Source: Rhizobium sp. Q54 | GTDB lineage: Bacteria; Pseudomonadota; Alphaproteobacteria; Rhizobiales; Beijerinckiaceae | NCBI GenBank assembly: GCA_945901195.1 | Contig: CAMDKB010000346.1 | Span: 1 to 5,045 of the forward strand | Length of the DNA: 5,045 nt | Direction: 5' to 3' | Shown here: piece after piece, positions 1 to 5,045 of the stretch | Numbering within the stretch: the stretch's first letter is position 1 | Layout: every line of letters starts with the position of its first letter | Translations under genes and position numbers: made by a program | Notes under the pieces: generated by a model | Told to the model about the DNA's origin: nothing | Databases searched by the model: none | What the model saw: the letters and a program-made list of their open reading frames with translations, nothing else

Positions 1-370
1 GATCACGCCCTCCCGGCATTCGGAATTGAAGGGTGCGCGCTTTGCGGGTCCCATCAAGGCCATGGACGAACTGGATAAACAGGGGTTTGCCATTATCAGG
101 GAGCCACGAGTTCCCTCACTCGCCTACAGGCTGGCGCGAATCGCTCTGGGCGACCTCGACGCGGCTGTCGCCTCGACCAGCGCGTGGGATTGGGATATAG
201 CAGCCGCTCATTTGCTGATCCGGGAATCAGGGGGGCATCTTACTGATCTCGACAAGCAGGAGCCCAGCTATAACGCTGCCGAACCTCGCCACAAGGCGCT
301 GACCGCTGCGGCACCGCAATTGCACGGTGAACTGGTCGATGCAATCCGCAAGATTGCCCCCGGCAGCTAG
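1..370 (+). CDS. cysQ: CysQ-like 3'(2'),5'-bisphosphate nucleotidase / inositol monophosphatase family, C-terminal part (5' end outside window)
   Basis: The reading frame is open from the first bases (codons start at base 2) to a TAG at 368-370, giving the last 122 residues of a protein whose family is usually about 260-270 aa. The family hallmark WDxAA is visible as WDWDIAAA (bases 185-208), followed by LLIRESGG; its Asp is a metal ligand in this Mg2+-dependent phosphatase superfamily. The preceding stretch SLAYRLARIALGDLDAA matches the substrate-pocket segment of the fold. The N-terminal metal-binding motifs lie outside the window. Family members hydrolyse 3'-phosphoadenosine 5'-phosphate or inositol monophosphate in the cytoplasm. 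I prefer CysQ because this position, just before DUF4170, DUF374 and waaA, is as I recall usual for that annotation in Hyphomicrobiales. SuhB-type inositol monophosphatase is the alternative. The gap to the next gene is 34 bases, so co-transcription is likely. Confidence 0.8.
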   Translation, partial: ITPSRHSELKGARFAGPIKAMDELDKQGFAIIREPRVPSLAYRLARIALGDLDAAVASTSAWDWDIAAAHLLIRESGGHLTDLDKQEPSYNAAEPRHKALTAAAPQLHGELVDAIRKIAPGS

Positions 371-404
371 TGTCCTTGATAAATCAACCTCGAACAGGCT
401 CATC

Positions 405-647
405 ATGTCCGACCCACATCATCATGACGTCGCTTCTGACCAATTACTGCACCTTGTTTTCGGTGGCGAACTGGAGTCGCTGACGGGCAGCAAATTCCGT
501 GATCCGAAAAAACTCGACATCGTGGGCATTTACCCTAATTATGCCGAAGCTGAGAAAGCCTGGAAGGCAAAGGCGCAGGCGACCGTGGACAATGCTCATA
601 TGCGCTATTTCATTGTCCATATGCACCGTTTCCTTGATCCAACTTGA
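405..647 (+). CDS. DUF4170 domain-containing small protein
   Basis: This is an 80-aa soluble protein of unknown function. Nearly the whole length fits the DUF4170 family: LLHLVFGGEL (residues 14-23), FRDPKKLDIVGIYPNY (31-46) and AWKAKAQATVDNAHMRYFIVH (52-72), ending in HRFLDP. I chose the ATG at 405 rather than an upstream in-frame codon (327) because the family similarity starts just after it. The longer form would also overlap the preceding phosphatase gene with unfamily-like sequence. The ribosome site is weak (AGG at 396-398). The N-terminus carries a short His run (HHH, residues 5-7) that looks unconserved. No signal peptide, membrane helix or cofactor motif is visible. It sits between a phosphatase gene and the lipid A genes with gaps of 34 and 37 bases, so it is probably part of their transcript; a link to lipopolysaccharide assembly is inference from position only. 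Confidence 0.85.
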   Translation: MSDPHHHDVASDQLLHLVFGGELESLTGSKFRDPKKLDIVGIYPNYAEAEKAWKAKAQATVDNAHMRYFIVHMHRFLDPT

Positions 648-684
648 GCGAGCGCGCGCTAACGACTGATATGCCGAAGTCCCA

Positions 685-1437
685 ATGCTGAAGTCTTTTG
701 GCCGTTCGCGCCCCATCCAGTATGCGCTGGCATTCGTTGCAGCGCATTACCTGCGGCTCGTGCGCGCTTCGACACGCTTTGTTGTTGAACCGGCAAACTT
801 TTCTGAAAGAGCAATCGAGAATGCCCCCGTTATCGGCGCGCTCTGGCATGGGCAGCACACGATGGCCCATTTCGCATGGCCTGCAGGAATGCAGGTGGCG
901 GCGCTGATTTCTCGTAATGCCGATGCCGAGATCAACGCCATGGTGCTTGAACGGCTTGGTGTCATTCCCATCCGTGGTTCGGGGGGCAAGGCCTACAAGA
1001 TGCACAAACGCGGCGGCGTGGCGGCGCTGCGGGAAATGTTGCGTGCGCTGGACTCCGGAACGTCGCTTGTTCTGACAGCAGATGTTCCAAAAGTTGCGCG
1101 CAAAAGCGGTGAAGGCATTATCCGGCTCGCGATGCTTTCGGGCCGTCCCATCTATCCCGTCGCTGTTGTGAAGAAGTGGCGGCTGGACTTCAATTCCTGG
1201 GACAAGGCAAGTTTTGGACTGCCCTTCGGACGTGGAGCCATCGTTATCGGCGATCCCATAAAAGTTGCAAATGACGCCGACACCCAGACGGTGGAATCAG
1301 CGCGTCAGGCGCTTCAGAGCGCGTTGGATCAAGTCCACGCACGCGCCTATGCGCTCGTTGGTTCGCAGGATCCCGGCGCTGCATTGTCCGGCGCTAAAAC
1401 GTCCGTCCCGCTGGCGGCAGGCGAACCGATTTCATGA
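685..1437 (+). CDS. DUF374 lysophospholipid acyltransferase-like protein
   Basis: This 250-aa protein matches the DUF374 branch of the LPLAT acyltransferase superfamily. Visible landmarks are a hydrophobic N-terminal helix (about residues 11-26), WHGQH (54-58, the block equivalent to the acyltransferase HX4D motif), ISRNADAEIN (75-84), VIPIRGSGG (93-101), LTADVPK (130-136) and a GEGIIRLAMLSGRPIYPVAV block (about 142-161). A strict HX4D is absent: the position four residues after H55 plus one is Met60, which is normal for DUF374 as I know it. The likely place of action is the cytoplasmic face of the inner membrane, and acyl transfer to a lipid A or phospholipid precursor is inferred, not shown. 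The ATG at 685 is the only good start, since an in-frame TGA lies at 667-669. The stop overlaps the waaA start as ATGA (1434-1437), implying translational coupling. Confidence 0.88.
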   Translation: MLKSFGRSRPIQYALAFVAAHYLRLVRASTRFVVEPANFSERAIENAPVIGALWHGQHTMAHFAWPAGMQVAALISRNADAEINAMVLERLGVIPIRGSGGKAYKMHKRGGVAALREMLRALDSGTSLVLTADVPKVARKSGEGIIRLAMLSGRPIYPVAVVKKWRLDFNSWDKASFGLPFGRGAIVIGDPIKVANDADTQTVESARQALQSALDQVHARAYALVGSQDPGAALSGAKTSVPLAAGEPIS

Positions 1438-2723
1438 GCGGCGGCAGCGTCATTCTCACCGTTTACCGCGGCGCGACAGCCGGGCTGGCGATCTTTGCGC
1501 CGTTGCTGCTCAAGCGCCGCGAACGTCAGGGCAAGGAAGATGCCCTGCGGCTGGGCGAACGCTCGGGGATTGCAAGCCGGCCGCGCCCGCCGGGACAACT
1601 CGTCTGGTTGCACGGGGCCAGCGTGGGGGAAGCCATTGCGCTACTGCCGCTGATCGAGGCGCTGCGCGCGCGCAATATGCAAATCGTCCTGACAACGGGC
1701 ACAGTCACGTCCGCCGGCCTGATGCAGACCCGCTTGCCGCAGGACGCTATTCATCAGTTTGTACCACTGGACGTGCCGCAATTCGTGCGGCGTTTTCTCG
1801 ATCACTGGCAGCCCGACCTGGCGCTCTTTGCCGAATCCGAACTCTGGCCAAATTGCGTGATGGAAACTGCCCGGCGCAAAATTCCTCTTGCCCTGGTCAA
1901 TGCGCGCCTCTCGGAGCGATCGTCACGCCGCTGGAAAAAGCTGCCCGCGACCATTGGCTCCTTGCTGGGACATATCGATGTCACGCTTGCGCAGACGCAG
2001 GAAGACGCGGCCCGCTTCGCCGAGTTGGGCGCACGGAAGGTCGGCGTGCCAGGCAATCTGAAGTATGACGTACCTGCCCTGCCCTGCGATCAGCTAGAGC
2101 TCTCGGACCTGAAGGTGCGCGTCGGCGCTCGTCCGGTCTGGGTCGCCGCTTCCACCCATGAGGGTGAAGAAGAGATAGCCATGGCGGCCCATACCCGGTT
2201 GACGCAACACTGGCCGAACCTGCTCACGATCATCGTACCAAGACATCCCGAGCGCGGCGCCTCCATTGCTTCCCTGGCTGCGGCGCAGGACCTTAACGTA
2301 TGTCTTCGCTCACGCAAGGAAAAGTTTTCCAGCAGCGGATGCATCTATGTGGCCGACACGATTGGTGAACTTGGCTTGTTCTACCGGGTCGCCAATATCG
2401 TTTTTGTTGGCCGTTCGCTGATCCGGCACGGCGGACAGAACCCGATTGAACCCGCCAAACTTGGAGCCGCCATCCTGCACGGTCCGCATATCGCCAATTT
2501 TGGCGACGTCTATCGCGACCTCGACGCGACAGGCGGTGCGATTGAAGTTGCCGGAACCGATGCGCTCGGCGATACTCTTGCGGAACTCTTTGCTGACAGC
2601 GCGCGCACGCGCGGCATGGCGCGGGCGGCAAGCGAAACGGTTGAGCAATTGGGCGGAGCGACCGGCAAGATCATGCAAGCCATCGAACCCTATCTGACTT
2701 CAGCGCGTCCGGAGAGGGATTGA
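1434..2723 (+). CDS. waaA: 3-deoxy-D-manno-octulosonic acid (Kdo) transferase WaaA/KdtA
   Basis: WaaA transfers Kdo from CMP-Kdo to the lipid IVA precursor at the cytoplasmic side of the inner membrane. The 429-aa length is normal for the family. An N-terminal membrane anchor spans about residues 6-26. The N-terminal GT-B domain follows with GKEDALRLGER (33-43), HGASVGE (60-66, whose Glu66 matches the proposed catalytic Glu), LTTGTVTSA (86-94), ESELWPN (134-140), NARLSERS (156-163) and GNLKYD (206-211). The C-terminal nucleotide-binding domain shows AASTHEGEE (237-245), VPRHPER (267-273), ADTIGELGLFY (306-316) and FVGRSLIRHGGQNPIEPA (323-340). Every family landmark I looked for is present, so the gene appears intact. 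It overlaps the DUF374 gene by four bases and lpxK by one base. Whether it adds one or two Kdo residues cannot be read from the sequence. Confidence 0.96.
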   Translation: MSGGSVILTVYRGATAGLAIFAPLLLKRRERQGKEDALRLGERSGIASRPRPPGQLVWLHGASVGEAIALLPLIEALRARNMQIVLTTGTVTSAGLMQTRLPQDAIHQFVPLDVPQFVRRFLDHWQPDLALFAESELWPNCVMETARRKIPLALVNARLSERSSRRWKKLPATIGSLLGHIDVTLAQTQEDAARFAELGARKVGVPGNLKYDVPALPCDQLELSDLKVRVGARPVWVAASTHEGEEEIAMAAHTRLTQHWPNLLTIIVPRHPERGASIASLAAAQDLNVCLRSRKEKFSSSGCIYVADTIGELGLFYRVANIVFVGRSLIRHGGQNPIEPAKLGAAILHGPHIANFGDVYRDLDATGGAIEVAGTDALGDTLAELFADSARTRGMARAASETVEQLGGATGKIMQAIEPYLTSARPERD

Positions 2724-2725
2724 TG
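2711..2725 (+). promoter_or_regulatory. lpxK ribosome binding site and coupled stop/start (GGAGAGGG ... TGATG)
   Basis: GGAGAGGG (2711-2718) lies four bases before the ATG at 2723-2725. That ATG shares its first base with the waaA stop (TGA 2721-2723). This is the strongest Shine-Dalgarno sequence in the cluster and it fixes the lpxK start at 2723 rather than at the in-frame TTG at 2720. It also suggests reinitiation by ribosomes finishing waaA. Confidence 0.75.
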
Positions 2726-3724
2726 CGCCCCCCGGCGTTCTGGTGGCTGCCGCAACCGGATGCCATGGCCCTGGCGCTTTCGCCGATCGGCTATCTCTGG
2801 GGTGCATATTCCAACCGGCGGCTAAAACAGACCGGCACGCGCGCAGGTCTCCCCGTTATTTGCGTTGGCAATTTCGTGGCCGGGGGCGCAGGCAAGACCC
2901 CTGCTGCGATGGCGCTCGCCAAAATCCTGCAAAGCCACGGCAAACGTCCTGCCTTCCTAACACGCGGATATGGCGGCAGCGCCAGCCGTGCAGGAAAGCC
3001 TTTGCGCGTGGACCTATCAGCACATGACGCGAGAATTACCGGAGATGAGGCGCTGCTGCTCGCCCGGATCGCGCCTGTCATCGTGACGGCAAACCGTGTG
3101 GCAGGCGCCCATGCCGCCGAAATGACCGGCGGGGATATCATCATCATGGACGACGGGTTGCAAAACCCTTCTCTGACAAAGGATTTCAGCATCGCAATCG
3201 CTGACGGCGAGACAGGTACGGGCAATGGCAAATGCATCCCGGCAGGCCCCTTGCGAGCGCCACTGGACTCGCAACTTGGCATCATCGATGCCTTGATTGT
3301 GGTTGGCGCGGGGGAAGCGGGCGACAGGCTTGCCGGCCGGGCCAAGGCGCGCGGCGTGGCAATCTTTCGTGCGCATTTGCGCCCTGCGCCGGAAGCAGCG
3401 GATCGCCTGCACGGACAGCGCGTCGTGGCTTTTGCAGGCATCGGCAGGCCGGAAAAATTCTTTGCTACTCTGGAGTCCGTCGGCGCGAATGTCGTCGACG
3501 CCTACAGTTTCGACGATCACCAGATGATCGACGCCGCGAACATGCAAGCGTTGCGCGCCAGCGCCCGCAAACACATGGCGCAACTTGTGACGACCGAGAA
3601 GGATTTGGCGAGACTGACCAGTGTTCACGACGTCAGCAAGATCAATGTCTTGCCCGTTACGCTTGCAATCGAGGATGAACCAAGATTTACGGCTCTGATG
3701 ATGCTAAAGGTTTCGGCGGCCTGA
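2723..3724 (+). CDS. lpxK: Tetraacyldisaccharide 4'-kinase LpxK
   Basis: LpxK phosphorylates the 4' position of the tetraacyldisaccharide 1-phosphate with ATP, giving lipid IVA, the acceptor of WaaA. The 333-aa length is typical. An N-terminal amphipathic/membrane-associating stretch (about residues 7-29) precedes the P-loop GNFVAGGAGKTP (49-60, Lys58). FLTRGYGG (78-85) and TGDEALLLA (106-114) follow. DDGLQNPSL (143-151) carries the acidic metal/catalytic residues; the common DDGLQH of gamma-proteobacterial enzymes is DDGLQN here, a variant I associate with alphaproteobacteria. FDDHQ (263-267) supplies the conserved His266, and TTEKD (290-294) closes the domain. All expected motifs are present, so the enzyme should be active. 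It is the last gene of the plus-strand cluster, overlaps waaA by one base and ends six bases before the end of the convergent DUF2093 gene. Confidence 0.96.
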   Translation: MRPPAFWWLPQPDAMALALSPIGYLWGAYSNRRLKQTGTRAGLPVICVGNFVAGGAGKTPAAMALAKILQSHGKRPAFLTRGYGGSASRAGKPLRVDLSAHDARITGDEALLLARIAPVIVTANRVAGAHAAEMTGGDIIIMDDGLQNPSLTKDFSIAIADGETGTGNGKCIPAGPLRAPLDSQLGIIDALIVVGAGEAGDRLAGRAKARGVAIFRAHLRPAPEAADRLHGQRVVAFAGIGRPEKFFATLESVGANVVDAYSFDDHQMIDAANMQALRASARKHMAQLVTTEKDLARLTSVHDVSKINVLPVTLAIEDEPRFTALMMLKVSAA

Positions 3725-3739
3725 ACCGCCTCATTTTTT
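3715..3739 (+). terminator. Candidate intrinsic terminator of the lipid A gene cluster
   Basis: GGCGG (3715-3719) pairs perfectly with CCGCC (3726-3730) around a six-base loop that includes the lpxK TGA, and T6 follows at 3734-3739. The stem is only 5 bp and three bases (TCA) separate it from the T run, so it would be a modest terminator. In the other direction no T run follows the stem, so it fits plus-strand transcription only. The overlap with the lpxK stop and the DUF2093 stop reflects the very tight convergent arrangement. Confidence 0.5.
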
Positions 3740-3952
3740 CAGTTTGAAGCCACGACGCTCCAGCAAGGCCTCCGGTGTCGCATAGGCTTCCTGCGTGTCA
3801 ACGTCCCAGTAGCGCAATTCCTCTATGGGAATAGGCGCTTTTGTTGCCGCACAGCGGACGAAAGTTCCGGGCCGCGTAATGCGAAAATCGCCGTCAAGAA
3901 ATGTGACCCCGGCCTCAACGGCCTGCTGCGGTTTGCGTTCGAACAGATTCAT
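3731..3952 (-). CDS. DUF2093 domain-containing protein
   Basis: This 73-aa protein of unknown function matches the DUF2093 family: GDFRITRPGTFVRCA (residues 21-35), PIPIEELRYWDVDTQEAYATPEA (two overlapping blocks, 40-62), then a short basic tail ending KLKK. I chose the ATG at 3952-3950 because family similarity begins shortly after it. The longer in-frame option (to 4039) would start inside the flanking insertion sequence and cross the likely promoter. No membrane helix or signal peptide is seen. A single Cys (residue 34) does not make a metal site on its own. The gene converges on lpxK with a six-base gap; this pairing is, to my knowledge, common in Hyphomicrobiales, but no function in lipopolysaccharide synthesis has to follow from it. 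The ribosome site is poor (CGGA about ten bases upstream). Confidence 0.85.
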   Translation of the reverse strand: MNLFERKPQQAVEAGVTFLDGDFRITRPGTFVRCAATKAPIPIEELRYWDVDTQEAYATPEALLERRGFKLKK

Positions 3953-3979
3953 GGCTGCATCCGGTGAAAAGTTTCCCCG

Positions 3980-4008
3980 ATAATAGCGATGCCGATCCCG
4001 ATTTCCAA
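3980..4008 (-). promoter_or_regulatory. Candidate sigma70-type promoter for the DUF2093 gene
   Basis: Read on the minus strand, TTGGAA (4008-4003) and TATTAT (3985-3980) are separated by exactly 17 bases. They match the TTGACA/TATAAT consensus at 4 of 6 and 5 of 6 positions. A transcript from here would start near 3972 and have a leader of about 20 bases before the ATG at 3952. The site lies between the DUF2093 start and the insertion sequence, so the gene should have kept its own promoter after the insertion. Alphaproteobacterial promoters are loose, so this stays a prediction. Confidence 0.5.
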
Positions 4009-4009
4009 G

Positions 4010-4035
4010 TGGTGATGGATTGTGGCGATGGATTA
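4010..4035. repeat. Short imperfect tandem repeat at the IS junction (2 x 13 bp)
   Basis: TGGTGATGGATTG (4010-4022) is followed directly by TGGCGATGGATTA (4023-4035), with 11 of 13 bases identical. The second copy ends in the TTAG that I take as the possible target site of the adjacent insertion sequence. It may be a chance duplication or a replication-slippage product. Confidence 0.55.
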
Positions 4036-4036
4036 G

Positions 4037-4897
4037 CACTACTTTGGCAGATTAGGTTCGACGGCGTCGGCGAGGAGTTTCTCACAGTGAGGGCATCGCC
4101 TGGGCGGGGGCCGCGCAAAGAGATCGAGGATTGCTTGCCTGATGGCTGGCATGCTCGGTTGTGGCGGCGGTCCGCCGACTCTTTTTTTTCCGTCCCACTG
4201 CTTTGAGGCGGCGGGACTGGAGGAAGGCGTAGGCGATCATGGTCATTAAGGCGTGCCGGTGTAACCCCGTCCAGGATCTACCTTCGAAGTGGTCGAGGCC
4301 GAGCTCCTCCTTGAGCTGCTGATGCGCTTGCTCACAGATCCATCTGGCTTTGATGGCAGCGGCGAGCATCTTGAGGCTCGTATCTGCTGGTAGATTCGAC
4401 ACATAATATTTTTGCTCGCCGGTCGAACGGCGTTCGCCGACGAGCCAGACCTCGCCGCCCAGCATGCACTGCATACGATTATCGAGCATGCGGTGCTTGT
4501 GGCCATCGGCAACGCGGACACGGCGAGCCGCGAAGAGACATGTCAGCCTGCCTTTGGTGCCCCGCCGCCAACTGACCTTTTGCCATTTCCCTCCAGCCAA
4601 CAGCGCTTCAGCAGAGACTGGAGGCTGATCAGGGACATGATATTTGCGTGGCTTTCCGGCCTTCGCGACCGGGAAGATCAGAGCAACGTCGGCGGGATAG
4701 ACATTCTGTCGTCGAGACAGGCCCACCGCCCACAGCAGGCCGCGCTCGCTCAACGCCTGGCGGAAAGGTCCGCTGGAGCCATAGCCGGAATCGGCGAGGA
4801 CGCAGCCGAACCGCGCGCCAGAAGCGATGACGCGGTCGATCTCCTCAATCGCGATCTGAACCGCCCCGGGTTTACCGGAGGGTGATTTGTTCAACGA
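4037..4897 (-). mobile_element. IS701-like insertion sequence, 3' part; other end cut off by a second IS
   Basis: The element is recognised through its transposase remnant. The left boundary is inferred: TTAG (4033-4036) fits the YTAR target reported for IS701-type elements, and the ancestral transposase stop (4039-4041) lies just inside, as is usual for compact IS elements. Sequence from 4037 would then be the terminal inverted repeat, but the partner repeat is not in the window, so this cannot be confirmed here. The right side stops near 4898 where the second element begins. Confidence 0.65.
4039..4897 (-). pseudogene. IS701-family DDE transposase, N-terminally truncated and frameshifted
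   Basis: The frame read from 4897 to the TGA at 4082 carries VLADSGYG (residues 33-39 counting from the TTG at 4894; the second catalytic Asp region), YYVSNLP (163-169), ARWICEQAHQQLKEELGL (183-200, which contains the catalytic Glu region) and HFEGRSWTGLHRHALM (202-217). These are clear IS701-type transposase blocks. Roughly the first 150 or more residues, including the first catalytic Asp, are missing, and an in-frame TAG (4900-4898) marks the break at the second IS. After GRKKK (234-238) the frame goes wrong at an A8 run (4189-4182): skipping one base gives a natural-looking tail with MPAIRQAILDLFARPPPR and CPHC, ending at TAG 4041-4039. The gene is therefore doubly damaged and should give no active transposase. 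No usual start codon or ribosome site is seen for the remnant. Confidence 0.85.
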
Positions 4898-4949
4898 CTA
4901 GCAGCCTGTCGGACTTAACTTGTCCTGGCGGCGGGGCAAGGGCAAGCGT

Positions 4950-4969
4950 AGAATCATACTGTTGATTCT
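4950..4969. repeat. Hyphenated palindrome in the leader of the second IS
   Basis: AGAATCA (4950-4956) and TGATTCT (4963-4969) are perfect 7-bp inverted repeats around a six-base loop, and a short pyrimidine run (TTCCCTC) follows. It sits 25 bases before the transposase ATG. It could be a weak hairpin limiting read-in transcription or a binding site for a dimeric protein; the sequence does not decide. Confidence 0.5.
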
Positions 4970-4993
4970 TTCCCTCTGACGAGCGGCCCTTTG

Positions 4994-5045
4994 ATGAGCA
5001 ATTTTCGCACGATTGATCGCGGGACGGGTTTTCTTCTGCCGCCGT
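4994..5045 (+). CDS. Transposase N-terminus, IS1182-family-like (3' end outside window)
   Basis: An ATG at 4994 opens a frame that stays open to the window end and encodes 17 residues, MSNFRTIDRGTGFLLPP. From memory this is how many IS1182-type transposases of rhizobia begin, with the phrase FLLPPS followed by a DUF772 domain. An IS5-like relative is possible, given the neighbouring CTAG. Only a weak purine-rich site (GAGCGG, 4981-4986) precedes the start. The short length makes the family call tentative, but its position directly after a presumed IS end supports it. Confidence 0.55.
   Translation, partial: MSNFRTIDRGTGFLLPP

Larger units (their letters stand above)
4898..5045 (+). mobile_element. 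Left end of a second insertion sequence (IS1182-like), running out of the window
   Basis: The transposase similarity of the IS701-like element stops at about 4897, where CTAG followed by CAGCCTGTCGGACTT begins. About 90 bases on, a new plus-strand transposase starts. The segment from roughly 4898-4902 is read as the terminal inverted repeat and leader of the second element. The exact first base is uncertain by several bases because the other end and the target duplication are outside the window. The family assignment rests on the 17 visible transposase residues. Confidence 0.6.

Noticed and set aside
1265..2068. Plus-strand open frame of 267 codons across the end of the DUF374 gene and waaA
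   Set aside because: It is very rich in Arg/Ala/Pro, has no family similarity that I can see, and overlaps a waaA frame in which all motifs are intact; it is an out-of-frame shadow.
2791..3441. Minus-strand open frame of 216 codons opposite lpxK
   Set aside because: Its composition is low complexity (Ala, Pro, Ser, Arg) and it mirrors the lpxK codon pattern; lpxK itself is complete and convincing.
3017..3628. Minus-strand open frame of 203 codons opposite lpxK
   Set aside because: It overlaps the lpxK gene throughout, has no recognisable domain, and is explained by high-GC antisense openness.
3953..4039. N-terminal extension of the DUF2093 protein by 29 residues
   Set aside because: The extension would start inside the IS, cross the candidate promoter and add sequence unlike the family; the ATG at 3952 is better.
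4182..4189. A8 run as a programmed -1 ribosomal frameshift site
   Set aside because: The slippery heptamer is in phase, but a -1 shift leads into a frame without the coherent CPHC tail; a one-base deletion or +1 change is needed instead.
3964..4206. Plus-strand open frame of 80 codons from GTG, crossing the IS junction
   Set aside because: The first part looks mildly protein-like, but it runs across the inferred IS edge and antisense to the transposase tail, and has no ribosome site or family match.
4412..4885. Plus-strand open frame of 157 codons opposite the transposase remnant
   Set aside because: The minus-strand frame carries clear IS701 transposase motifs; this frame shows none.
1..5045. 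CRISPR array, tRNA/rRNA gene, phage or defence system
   Set aside because: No regularly spaced repeats, cloverleaf or rRNA-like stretches, or phage or defence-protein motifs are seen; apart from IS DNA, the window is a known lipid A locus.

Overview
The window looks like the chromosome of an alphaproteobacterium of the order Hyphomicrobiales (Rhizobiales). This rests on the order of the genes, on small families I know mainly from that group (DUF4170, DUF2093), and on moderately high GC. I cannot name the genus from the sequence alone.

Positions 1-3724 hold a tightly packed, same-strand gene cluster for the lipid A/Kdo part of lipopolysaccharide. It starts with the 3' part of a CysQ/inositol-monophosphatase-family phosphatase, which runs in from outside the window. 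Next come a small DUF4170 protein, a DUF374 (lysophospholipid acyltransferase-like) protein, waaA/kdtA (Kdo transferase) and lpxK (tetraacyldisaccharide 4'-kinase). The last three genes overlap at their stop/start codons (ATGA and TGATG), which suggests translational coupling in one transcript. LpxK phosphorylates the lipid A precursor, WaaA then adds Kdo, and the DUF374 protein is a plausible but unproven acyl-transfer enzyme of the same membrane pathway. A short GC hairpin followed by a T6 run at the lpxK stop codon may end the transcript.

Positions 3731-3952 hold a convergent DUF2093 gene on the minus strand. It has its own candidate promoter (TTGGAA-N17-TATTAT) in the 84 bases between its start and the mobile DNA.

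From about 4037 to the window end the DNA is mobile and degenerate. First comes the 3' part of an IS701-like DDE transposase gene on the minus strand. It lacks its N-terminal part and carries a one-base frameshift at an A8 run near its C-terminus. It is interrupted near 4898 by the left end of a second, plus-strand insertion sequence, whose transposase starts at 4994 and resembles the IS1182 family. So the region is an IS-within-IS nest next to a conserved lipid A locus. I see no CRISPR array, tRNA, rRNA or evident new defence or biosynthetic system. The most unusual points are the nested insertion and the homopolymer frameshift.
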